This document shows positions 1 to 5,285 of a DNA stretch of 7,239 nucleotides, piece after piece (the first letter of the stretch is position 1; each line of letters starts with the position of its first letter). This DNA is from Methylacidiphilum sp. (lineage in GTDB: Bacteria; Verrucomicrobiota; Verrucomicrobiia; CAIQCK01): positions 1 through 7,239 of the forward strand of contig DYDC01000136.1 in the NCBI GenBank assembly GCA_020718125.1. Reading direction: 5' to 3'. The notes under the pieces were generated by a model. The model ran no database searches, was not told the DNA's origin, and saw nothing but the letters and a program-made list of their open reading frames with translations. A program made the position numbers and the translations under genes.

Positions 1-15
1 TGTCAAGTTGCGCCC
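1..15 (+). repeat. Left copy of a 15-bp perfect inverted repeat
   Basis: The first 15 bases, TGTCAAGTTGCGCCC, are the exact reverse complement of 7201-7215. The match stops at base 16 on the inner side. On the outer side it may continue beyond the window. Each copy carries TTGACA pointing away from the window centre. It could be a terminal repeat of a larger unit or one member of a dispersed family; the window alone cannot tell. Confidence 0.6.
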
Positions 16-112
16 TCGGCGGGTGGGTTTGCCGGGCGTTCTTCGTCCGGCCTGCGATGACCGAGAGACAGCGGCTGGAGATTTCAAGACTGACGTGGCA
101 ACGGCTTCCCGC

Positions 113-118
113 TAAGGT
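113..118 (+). promoter_or_regulatory. Ribosome binding site of cbiQ
   Basis: TAAGGT lies 7 nt before the GTG at 125. It supports GTG 125 as the start, and the protein then begins with the expected CbiQ/EcfT N-terminal region (D-T-Y-S-R-L-D-S-P-V-H-R-L). Confidence 0.6.
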
Positions 119-124
119 CTGGCC

Positions 125-736
125 GTGCGTCTCGACCTGCTCGACACCTACAGCCGGCTCGACAGCCCGGTGCACCGGCTGCCGGCGGCGCTGAAGCTTG
201 CCGCAACGGTGGCGCTGGTGCTCGCGACCATCCTGCTGCCGCGGGCGCAATGGCCCGGCTTCGTCGTCATCGCGGTGGCGCTGGCCATCGTCGCCGTGTT
301 GAGCTGCATTCCTGTCGCGTTCCTCGCAACACGGCTGCTGCTGCTCGAGCCGTTCGTAATCGGCGTGGCGGTGCTGGCGCTCTTCCAGCCGCGGGGATGG
401 ATCGTTTTTCTTGTGCTGTTGGCGAAAACCAACCTCTGCCTGCTGACGATGATCCTGCTCTCGAACACGACGCCGTTTTCGGAAGTGTTGCGCGTGCTCA
501 AACGGCTGCGGGTGCCGGCGATCCTCGTCACAACGCTGGCGCTGATGTATCGCTACCTGTTCGTGCTGGTGGAGGAGACGGCGCGGATGCGCCGGGCGCG
601 GGCCAGCCGGACGTTTGCGCGGCGGCGCGGCGCGGCGTGGCAGTCGCTCGCGACGATCGTCAGCCAGCTTTTCATCCGCTCGACGGAACGGGCCGAACGC
701 ATCTACGCCGCGATGTGCGCGAGGGGGTGGAGATGA
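125..736 (+). CDS. cbiQ: ECF transporter transmembrane subunit CbiQ (Co/Ni import)
   Basis: This is the membrane scaffold (T component) of an energy-coupling-factor importer. It couples ATP hydrolysis by CbiO to metal uptake in the inner membrane. The 203-aa protein has the family's N-terminal Y-S-R-L-D-S-P-V-H-R-L stretch, about five hydrophobic segments (residues 22-39, 44-65, 73-88, 92-113, 131-150) and a basic cytoplasmic coupling region. The two Ala-Arg coupling motifs that dock to the ATPases are visible: A-R-A-S at 158-161 and C-A-R-G at 198-201. The start is GTG with a good ribosome binding site. The protein stops two residues after the second motif, whereas many CbiQ proteins run about 20 residues further; the stop lies only 8 bp before a heptad-repeat array, so the tail may have been lost there. 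The substrate-binding CbiM/CbiN subunits are not in the window and could lie upstream. Cobalt/nickel is inferred from family resemblance and the His-rich tail of CbiO; a vitamin ECF system is less likely. Confidence 0.85.
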   Translation: MRLDLLDTYSRLDSPVHRLPAALKLAATVALVLATILLPRAQWPGFVVIAVALAIVAVLSCIPVAFLATRLLLLEPFVIGVAVLALFQPRGWIVFLVLLAKTNLCLLTMILLSNTTPFSEVLRVLKRLRVPAILVTTLALMYRYLFVLVEETARMRRARASRTFARRRGAAWQSLATIVSQLFIRSTERAERIYAAMCARGWR

Positions 737-743
737 GGGGAAA

Positions 744-877
744 GGCCGAAATCCGAAGGCCGAAGGCCGAAGGAAGGCCGAAATCCGAAGACCGACGTGA
801 CACGGTTGTTTTTCTGCCGCCCTTGTCGGATTTCCGCCTTCGGACTTGTTTCGGCCTTCGGCCTTCGAGCTTCGGCC
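744..877. repeat. Inverted pair of 53-nt heptad-repeat modules between cbiQ and cbiO
   Basis: The left arm, 744-796, reads as four 7-nt units, a 4-nt break, then three 7-nt units. The units are GGCCGAA, ATCCGAA, GGCCGAA, GGCCGAA, (GGAA), GGCCGAA, ATCCGAA, GACCGAC. The reverse complement of 825-877 has the same 4 + 4 nt + 3 layout, with ACAA as the break. By my count 42 of 53 positions agree between the arms, including a perfect 18-bp inverted repeat (754-771 with 850-867). The arms flank a 28-nt spacer, so the cbiQ-cbiO transcript could fold into a long hairpin here. The short ORFs crossing this stretch are repeat-derived and not credible genes. Confidence 0.85.
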
Positions 878-917
878 TTCCGGCGCACCTCTTGCCGACA
901 ACAGGGATTTCATACTA

Positions 918-1673
918 ATGAGCGCCGCCCTCGAACTTCGCAACCTCCGCTACCGCTACGGCGACGGCACGGAGGCTTTGCGCGGCATCAGCTTCAGCGT
1001 CGCCGAGGGCGAATGCGTCGGCCTGATCGGTCCCAACGGCGCGGGCAAGTCCACGCTCCTGCTTCACCTCAACGGCATCCTGCCGGAGCGGCTCGACGGC
1101 GCGCCGGCGGTGTTCGTGTTTGGCGAGCCGCTGACCGAGGCGGTGCTCGACAAGATGCGCCGCGCGGTGGGCGTGCTGTTCCAGGATCCCGACGACCAGC
1201 TTTTCTGCCCGACGGTGTTCGAGGATGTGGCGTTCGGCCCGCGGCAATTCGGCCTCAGCGAGGCCGGCGTGGCGGCGCGGGTGAGCGCCGCGTTGAAGCG
1301 GGCGGGACTGGAGCATTTCGAGAAGCGCTCACCGATCCATCTCAGTCACGGCGAGAAACGGCGCGTGTGCCTCGCCGGCGTGCTGGCGTGCGAACCGCGC
1401 GTGCTGGCGCTCGACGAGCCGACGAGCGACCTCGACCCGCGCGGCCGGCGCGAGTTGAAGGAGCTTCTGCGCCAACTGCCCGTGACGAAGATCATCGCGA
1501 CGCACGACCTGGAACTGGTGGTGGAACTGTGTTCGCGCGCGATCGTGCTCGACCGCGGTGAAGTCGTCGCGCAGGGCCCGAGCGCGTCGCTGCTGGCGGA
1601 CGAGCCGCTGATGCTCGCGCATGGTTTGGAAATGCCGCACATCCTCAGGCATCACCATCCCCACGGCGGGTGA
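918..1673 (+). CDS. cbiO: ECF transporter ATP-binding protein CbiO (Co/Ni import)
   Basis: This cytoplasmic ABC ATPase powers CbiQ-mediated metal uptake. The 251-aa protein has every ATPase motif in order: Walker A GPNGAGKST (38-46), Q-loop FQDPDDQLF (88-96), signature LSHGEKRRV (142-150), Walker B LALDEP (163-168) with catalytic Glu167, D-loop SDLD (170-173) and switch His196. FQDPDDQLF and the following F-E-D-V-A-F-G-P are typical of ECF ATPases. The C-terminus is His-rich (HILRHHHPHGG, from 241), which fits a metal transporter. ATG 918 is chosen because the reading upstream of it runs through repeat-derived sequence. An AGGG lies about 12 nt before it, a weak ribosome binding site. It lies 181 nt after cbiQ, across the repeat pair, and probably shares its transcript. 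Only one ATPase gene is seen, so a CbiO homodimer is the likely arrangement. Confidence 0.9.
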   Translation: MSAALELRNLRYRYGDGTEALRGISFSVAEGECVGLIGPNGAGKSTLLLHLNGILPERLDGAPAVFVFGEPLTEAVLDKMRRAVGVLFQDPDDQLFCPTVFEDVAFGPRQFGLSEAGVAARVSAALKRAGLEHFEKRSPIHLSHGEKRRVCLAGVLACEPRVLALDEPTSDLDPRGRRELKELLRQLPVTKIIATHDLELVVELCSRAIVLDRGEVVAQGPSASLLADEPLMLAHGLEMPHILRHHHPHGG

Positions 1674-1680
1674 GGCGCGC

Positions 1681-1757
1681 TCAGTCCAAGAACGTCTTCT
1701 TCTTGAGCTTGTCGGGCGGGTATTCCTCGAGGCCGCAGTTCAACCCGTGCCTGGTGG
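1681..1757 (-). pseudogene. Relic of a topoisomerase VI subunit A 3' end
   Basis: Read on the minus strand from 1757, about 25 codons end in HGLNCGLEEYPPDKLKKKTF, then L-D and a TGA stop. The intact top6A in this window ends in HGLNYVIEEYLPDKLKKKTF, then L-P and a stop. The DNA of 1681-1755 matches 2352-2426 at about 58 of 75 positions by my count, a constant offset of 671 nt with no gap. No further top6A sequence is seen to the right of 1757. The relic begins 7 nt after the cbiO stop. It is either a duplicated tail or the original 3' end displaced by an insertion. A functional role is unlikely. Confidence 0.85.
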
Positions 1758-1787
1758 TCGTTGGCCGATGCCTTATCCGAAGAAGCC

Positions 1788-1794
1788 GAGGTGA
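1788..1794 (+). promoter_or_regulatory. Strong Shine-Dalgarno that sets the start of the small membrane protein
   Basis: GAGGTGA, a 7-base match to the anti-SD complement AGGAGGTGA, lies 5 nt before GTG 1800. The longer in-frame starts (TTG 1761, GTG 1791) have no comparable site, so GTG 1800 is preferred. The next in-frame ATG, at 1851, has only a weak GGGAAA. Confidence 0.65.
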
Positions 1795-1799
1795 CTGCT

Positions 1800-2093
1800 G
1801 TGAATCCGGCGACCGGGGCGCCCATAACGGACAGTTCGGGAAAGCCCGTCATGAAGACGGAAATGCGCGCCAGCGTCAGCCGCTTGGTGGCGCTCATGGG
1901 GATGATGGTCATCTTGCTGATGTTTCTTGGTTTCGGGTCGTTTGCGCTTTACGAGTTCGCGGTCACGGGAAGCGTGCCCGATTCCATCGACAAGGCGATC
2001 AAGTTTCTGGTTGCCGGGCTTACCCTGTTCGCCCCTTATGTGGTGAATAAGTTCTCAAATCTGTTCGAGAGCCTCGCCCCCAAGGGGAAATAA
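1800..2093 (+). CDS. Small two-TM membrane protein of unknown function
   Basis: I do not recognise the family. From GTG 1800 the protein has 97 residues: a polar N-terminus of about 27 residues, a long hydrophobic segment (28-53, rich in M, V, L and F), a short acidic loop containing P-D-S-I-D-K (60-65), a second hydrophobic segment (66-84) and a charged C-terminus ending P-K-G-K. Two TM helices with a charged tail resemble phage holins in general shape, but no diagnostic motif supports that. Base use looks less GC-rich at third positions than in the flanking genes, especially across the first TM segment, which hints at a different origin. It lies between a top6A relic and a palindromic element, and it converges on top6A. 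The strong ribosome binding site and coherent TM pattern argue that it is real. The 5' end could begin earlier, at TTG 1761, giving 110 residues. Confidence 0.65.
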   Translation: MNPATGAPITDSSGKPVMKTEMRASVSRLVALMGMMVILLMFLGFGSFALYEFAVTGSVPDSIDKAIKFLVAGLTLFAPYVVNKFSNLFESLAPKGK

Positions 2094-2153
2094 TCCACTG
2101 GGCGTCGGCATGTCGAGTTCTCTCCTTCTGCCTCGGGGCATTTGCCGGCCCGA

Positions 2154-2363
2154 TACGGCAGGAACAATGCAGTTGATCCAGGGGGGCGCACGCGCCCTCG
2201 CGTGCGGCCATCGGCGCCTCGCCGATGGCTTGCCGTTGTTGTGAGGCACCCCGTTGGGTTCGCCGTCTTGAAAACCAGAACGTGTTCGGCGAGGGCGCCG
2301 AATACCGCACGCGAGGCGCGTGCGCTCCCCACTGCAACTGAATCGTTCTGGCTACGGCAGGAA
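2154..2363. repeat. 11-bp direct repeat flanking the palindromic element
   Basis: TACGGCAGGAA occurs at 2154-2164 and again at 2353-2363, immediately either side of the four-hairpin element. The right copy is the last codons of top6A (reverse complement TTCCTGCCGTA, reading F-L-P plus TA of the stop). This is what a target-site duplication would look like. Part of the left copy also aligns with the element's terminal inverted repeat, so the exact boundary is uncertain by several bases. Confidence 0.65.
2165..2352. mobile_element. MITE- or REPIN-like element built of four hairpins
   Basis: Four perfect-stem hairpins are visible. H1 is 2187-2206 (CGCACGCG, loop CCCT, CGCGTGCG). H2 is 2207-2229 (a 10-bp stem with core CCATCGGCG, loop CCT). 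H3 is 2285-2302 (TTCGGCG, loop AGGG, CGCCGAA). H4 is 2306-2324 (CGCACGCG, loop AGG, CGCGTGCG). The H1-H2 half is the inverted counterpart of the H3-H4 half. The outer ends also match as imperfect inverted repeats (2159-2174 against 2336-2351, about 12 of 16). H2 and H3 differ in their outer stem bases yet both stay paired. No transposase is present, so any movement would have been in trans. Lying between converging genes, it may also act as a two-way transcription barrier, although no T-tract follows any stem. Confidence 0.7.
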
Positions 2364-3509
2364 GGTCTTCTTCTTCAACTTGTCGGGCAGGTATTCCTCG
2401 ATGACGTAGTTCAGGCCGTGCTTGGCAAAGGCCTGTTGCTCGATGCGGACGCCCATCTTGAGCATCTGCCCGATCGCCTTCTGCCATTCCACGTGGTGCT
2501 TGATGAACGGGTCGTTCTTGAGCGCGTCCTGCGCGCGCTTGATGTCCACGTCCTCCAGCGGGTGCGTCGCGTCCTCCAGGTCGTAGTCAATGATGTCCTG
2601 CGGCGTCACGCCGAGGTAGTGGGCCTGCGGCACGCAGAAGAACTTGTTGATGTGCGCCGACTGGCCCGAACCGACCTTGAGCGTGCGGTAGATGTTGCCG
2701 TAGCCGTAAGGGTCGCCGTCGGTGAACGCCAGCACCGGCAGCTTCCGGTCGTCGGCGAGCCGCCGGATGAACCGCCGGCACGCGCGCGTCGGCACGCCGC
2801 TCATCGAGATGAGGATGCAGTTGGCCGTCTCGAAGTAACGGTGGTGGACGAGACGCTGGAAGAGTGAGCTGGTCTCAACGACGAGGACGAACTTCGCCTT
2901 CGTCTCGAATCGCATGTGTTCGACCTGGCTGGGGATGCTCCACGCGCCCGTGCCGAGCTTGGCGCAGTTGATCTTGATCTCCTCGTCGGTGGCCGGGTCG
3001 CGGTCAATGACGACGAGCGGCCCCGTGACCTCGCCGCCGCGTTCCTCGGGGATGTAGCCGAGCTGCTCGCGGTTGATGGCGAGCATCGCCTCCATGTCGT
3101 CCAGCAACGTATCGCTCTCTGGCTGCTCCTCGAAACGGCACTCGCCCCAGCTCTTGGCGTTGTAATAGACCTCGCGTTTGCCGGCGATGTCGTTCTTGAG
3201 CAACAGGTCGTTCTTCGTCGTCGCGAGCAGGCGCACGGACTGGGCGAAGGTCTTGACCGTGTTGTAGCTCAGCGTGCGCGTGGCCTCCTTGCCGATCATC
3301 TCGAAGTAGCCCTTCTTCGGGTCATACTTCACGTTCGACAGCGCGCGGATGGGGAACCGCATCTCCGGCTTGCGGAACTTCTTGATGATGTCGGTGTGAA
3401 TCTCGTCCGCCACGCGGTCAATGCGGTTCGCCGCCTCCTTCTTGGAGATCACTCGCGGCGCGTCGGCGCCCGTTGGGGTTGGCAGCTTCGTCGTCTTGCT
3501 CTTGCCCAT
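2352..3509 (-). CDS. top6A: DNA topoisomerase VI subunit A
   Basis: This is the DNA-cleaving subunit of a type IIB topoisomerase. The A2B2 enzyme passes one duplex through a transient double-strand break, removing supercoils and catenanes. The 385-aa protein resembles archaeal Top6A/Spo11 throughout. The winged-helix catalytic region has KREVYYNAKSWG (111-122), with Tyr116 as the likely attacking tyrosine. The Toprim metal site has Glu212 (V-V-E-T-S-S-L-F-Q-R-L) and D-G-D-P-Y-G with Asp264 and Asp266. SGVPTRACRRFIRRLADD (237-254), S-A-H-I-N-K and I-I-D-Y-D-L-E are also family features. ATG 3509 is chosen because AAGGA lies 5 nt upstream; an in-frame TTG six codons earlier has no such support. 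It is last in a four-gene minus-strand unit, 24 nt after the UxaC-like gene. Its stop codon straddles the edge of the palindromic element, and its C-terminus is duplicated as a relic at 1681-1757. Confidence 0.96.
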   Translation of the reverse strand: MGKSKTTKLPTPTGADAPRVISKKEAANRIDRVADEIHTDIIKKFRKPEMRFPIRALSNVKYDPKKGYFEMIGKEATRTLSYNTVKTFAQSVRLLATTKNDLLLKNDIAGKREVYYNAKSWGECRFEEQPESDTLLDDMEAMLAINREQLGYIPEERGGEVTGPLVVIDRDPATDEEIKINCAKLGTGAWSIPSQVEHMRFETKAKFVLVVETSSLFQRLVHHRYFETANCILISMSGVPTRACRRFIRRLADDRKLPVLAFTDGDPYGYGNIYRTLKVGSGQSAHINKFFCVPQAHYLGVTPQDIIDYDLEDATHPLEDVDIKRAQDALKNDPFIKHHVEWQKAIGQMLKMGVRIEQQAFAKHGLNYVIEEYLPDKLKKKTFLP

Positions 3510-3514
3510 CGTTG

Positions 3515-3519
3515 TCCTT
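3515..3519 (-). promoter_or_regulatory. Ribosome binding site of top6A
   Basis: On the minus strand AAGGA lies 5 nt before ATG 3509. This favours a 385-residue Top6A over the 391-residue version starting at TTG 3527. Confidence 0.65.
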
Positions 3520-3533
3520 GTAATCAAATCGGT

Positions 3534-4793
3534 TTAGTCACGGCCCAGGAACCTCTCGAACTCGCCGCCGAGCAGCAGGTGCGCGTCGCGTTCGATCTCG
3601 CCGCGCGTCAGCTTCCAGCCCGCGTCGAGCAGGTCGCGATACTTGTCGGTGAGCACGCGCGCCAGGATGCGGCGGAAGTGGTCCCACTTGTAGATGAGCT
3701 GGTCGAGCACGCGGCAGTCGGAGTGCTGCGGCGTCACGCTGAGGCCGAGCAGTTCCAGCCGCATCCGCGTCATCTCCTCGATGAGGCTCGGGTCGTTGAG
3801 GAACCACCAGCAGCCGAAGATGTGGAGGTTGGGGAATTTCCGCGCGGTGATGCAGAGCGCGTGCTGGTTCTCCCGTGAGAGCATCGTCACGAGGAACTTG
3901 TTCTGCGGGTGGTTCGCGCAGAGGTGGACGACCGGGTCGAGTGAGGATGGTTTCACCAAGCCGTCGCCGGCGAGCCGCAGCGCGGGATTGACCTGGCGCG
4001 AGACGCCGATCATCAGCGCGAACGGGATGTCATACTCGCGGCAGTGCGGGAGGATGCAGCGCTCGATGAGATGGCTGCGTTTGGACTCGTCCGGGAACGC
4101 GAAGTCCGGCGTGAGCGAGACGGCGAGGTAGAGCGGCTGTATCTGGTGCGTCCAGTCGTCAAGGAAGCGGCGCACCTCGGCGACGGTCTTGTCGTTGATG
4201 TCGCTGCCGGCGTTATAGCCCATCTCGCGCAGGCGGGGCGCGTTGGCGTCCCACGCCATGAGGATCTCGTCAATCCGCAGCGCGGCGGCGAACCGGTCGT
4301 CGCGCTTGAAATCCTTCATCCACACCGGCCGCTCCAGCGAGTCGAACGGGTTGTTGGTCATCACGACGCGCTCGACGCGGGAGACCTCGAGCACGCGGTT
4401 GATGTAACGCTGCGGCGTCCAGCGTTTGAGTTCCTTGCGCACGGCGGCGAGGTCGCGCTTCTTCACGTCGAAGCCGAGCTGGTTGAGGCAGGTGACGACG
4501 CCGCGGCAGGCCTCGGAGACGGGCGACTTCTCGATGAAGAGCGTCTGCCAGATGAGGTCGGCCTGCCGCGTCTTCGACATCTTCCAGAACTTGTCGTAAC
4601 CGATCACCTCGGCGCGCATGACCTCGGCGACGAGGTAATGGTAGGTGAGCAGTTCGTCCACGCCCCAGAGCAACAGTTCGCCAAACGCGGCGTCGTAGAG
4701 GTGGGTGTGGATGTCGAAGACGGGCGCGGTCTCCACGACGTTGCGGATCGTCTTCTCCAAGGTGGTTTTGGTGATGACCGTGTGTGGGTTCAT
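3534..4793 (-). CDS. Glucuronate isomerase (UxaC)-like amidohydrolase-superfamily protein
   Basis: The 419-aa protein looks like a divergent member of the UxaC branch of the metal-dependent amidohydrolase superfamily. True UxaC isomerises D-glucuronate to D-fructuronate in the cytoplasm and is about 470 aa. Visible features are the first-strand metal motif D-I-H-T-H (27-31), the following L-W-G-V-D-E-L-L-T-Y-H-Y region (42-53), the central VMTNNPFD (144-151), and a C-terminal block with C-W-W-F (328-331), the H-S-D region (357-359), and K-W-D-H-F-R-R-I-L (369-377), which mirrors the end of UxaC. No other uronate-pathway gene is nearby, so the substrate cannot be inferred, and the setting between topoisomerase VI genes suggests another role or chance linkage. 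The start is ATG 4793, which overlaps the upstream gene's stop (ATGA), so translation is probably coupled. No ribosome binding site is seen. The reading upstream to 5084 is Arg/Pro-rich antisense-like sequence and is not part of the gene. Confidence 0.75.
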   Translation of the reverse strand: MNPHTVITKTTLEKTIRNVVETAPVFDIHTHLYDAAFGELLLWGVDELLTYHYLVAEVMRAEVIGYDKFWKMSKTRQADLIWQTLFIEKSPVSEACRGVVTCLNQLGFDVKKRDLAAVRKELKRWTPQRYINRVLEVSRVERVVMTNNPFDSLERPVWMKDFKRDDRFAAALRIDEILMAWDANAPRLREMGYNAGSDINDKTVAEVRRFLDDWTHQIQPLYLAVSLTPDFAFPDESKRSHLIERCILPHCREYDIPFALMIGVSRQVNPALRLAGDGLVKPSSLDPVVHLCANHPQNKFLVTMLSRENQHALCITARKFPNLHIFGCWWFLNDPSLIEEMTRMRLELLGLSVTPQHSDCRVLDQLIYKWDHFRRILARVLTDKYRDLLDAGWKLTRGEIERDAHLLLGGEFERFLGRD

Positions 4794-5263
4794 GGACGTT
4801 TTTTGTGGAAGGTGGTGAGGTGGCTGGTCTGCTCGACGAGGGTGGCGAGCGGCCGGAGGTCGCCGTGGGCGGGCAGGCCCCGGGCCGTCGCGTGCGCCAT
4901 CGCATCGCATATCTGGATCGCGAACCGCAAAGCCTGCAGCGTGTCCCCGGTCAGCCGCGCTGTGCCGGTCCGGCGGGCAAGCGGTTCGCCGCAGATGTAA
5001 TCGATGAACAGCAGCGGACGGCCCTCGATGACCTCGACGAACTGCGCCCCGACGATGTTGGCGTGGCGGCCGAGGCTGACCCACGCCTGCGCCGCCTGCA
5101 CGAACGGCTTCGCGGCGCCCTCGTCGGCCGGCGTTCGCGCCGCGAGCACGCGCCGCAACTTCGCATCGTAAACGACATGGACCACGTCCACATCGCTCTC
5201 GATGACGCGATAGACCGTCCAGCGGTCCCCGATTTTGCCGCCGATGGTCCAGTGTGTGGCCAT
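4790..5263 (-). CDS. Truncated, degenerate Ser/Thr protein kinase-like protein
   Basis: The 157-aa protein aligns by eye with the first half of a bacterial Hanks-type kinase. It has a Y-R-V...V-Y-D-A start (18-34), A-A-R-T-P at 41-45 where V-A-I-K would be expected, F-V-Q-A-A-Q-A-W-V-S-L-G-R-H-A-N-I-V (54-71), a hinge-like L-L-F-I-D-Y-I-C-G-E (84-93), I-C-D-A-M-A-H-A (118-125) and the catalytic-loop remnant HGDLRP (133-138). It then ends about 19 residues later, with no DFG, no activation loop and no rest of the C-lobe. The glycine-rich loop is absent, the ATP-binding Lys is replaced by Arg43, and the helix-C Glu is not evident. Phosphotransfer is therefore improbable; it may be a pseudokinase, an adaptor or a decaying gene. 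The start is ATG 5263 with GGAGG 7 nt upstream. It lies 22 nt after top6B, and its TGA overlaps the next ATG, so it is tightly built into the unit. Confidence 0.75.
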   Translation of the reverse strand: MATHWTIGGKIGDRWTVYRVIESDVDVVHVVYDAKLRRVLAARTPADEGAAKPFVQAAQAWVSLGRHANIVGAQFVEVIEGRPLLFIDYICGEPLARRTGTARLTGDTLQALRFAIQICDAMAHATARGLPAHGDLRPLATLVEQTSHLTTFHKKRP

Positions 5264-5270
5264 GACGCCG

Positions 5271-5275
5271 CCTCC
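5271..5275 (-). promoter_or_regulatory. Ribosome binding site of the kinase-like gene
   Basis: GGAGG on the minus strand lies 7 nt before ATG 5263, within the 22-nt gap after top6B. A near-consensus site argues that the truncated kinase-like gene is still translated. Confidence 0.7.
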
Positions 5276-5285
5276 GTTTCGTCGT

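Noticed and set aside
31..51. Terminator hairpin of an upstream gene (GCCGG and CCGGC)
   Set aside because: The stem is only 5 bp and no T-tract follows. No upstream gene end can be identified in 1-124.
744..877. CRISPR array or small K-A-E-rich protein
   Set aside because: The 7-nt units without spacers do not fit CRISPR. The peptide is a simple consequence of the heptads being stop-free.
1775..1785. Single ATCCGAA unit near the small gene as a remnant heptad array
   Set aside because: One 7-mer next to GAAGCCGA is not enough to separate a remnant from chance.
1761..1799. TTG 1761 or GTG 1791 as start of the small membrane protein
   Set aside because: Neither has a good ribosome binding site, whereas GAGGTGA lies 5 nt before GTG 1800. 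TTG 1761 also starts only 4 nt after the top6A relic.
2142..2867. Plus-strand ORF through the hairpin element into top6A, and minus-strand ORFs 2020-2487 and 2036-2332
   Set aside because: They are read-throughs of palindromic repeat sequence. Composition is low-complexity Arg/Ala-rich and they conflict with top6A.
2916..3878. Long plus-strand ORF opposite top6A and the UxaC-like gene (also 4044-5000, 5757-6266 and 6390-7196)
   Set aside because: These are antisense shadows of GC-rich genes. Their translations are rich in R, V, D, L and H without domain logic, while the minus-strand proteins have clear family motifs.
4794..5084. N-terminal extension of the UxaC-like protein to give 516 residues
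   Set aside because: The extension is Arg/Pro/Ala-rich, overlaps the kinase-like gene in another frame, and lacks homology. The ATGA junction at 4790-4793 explains the start.
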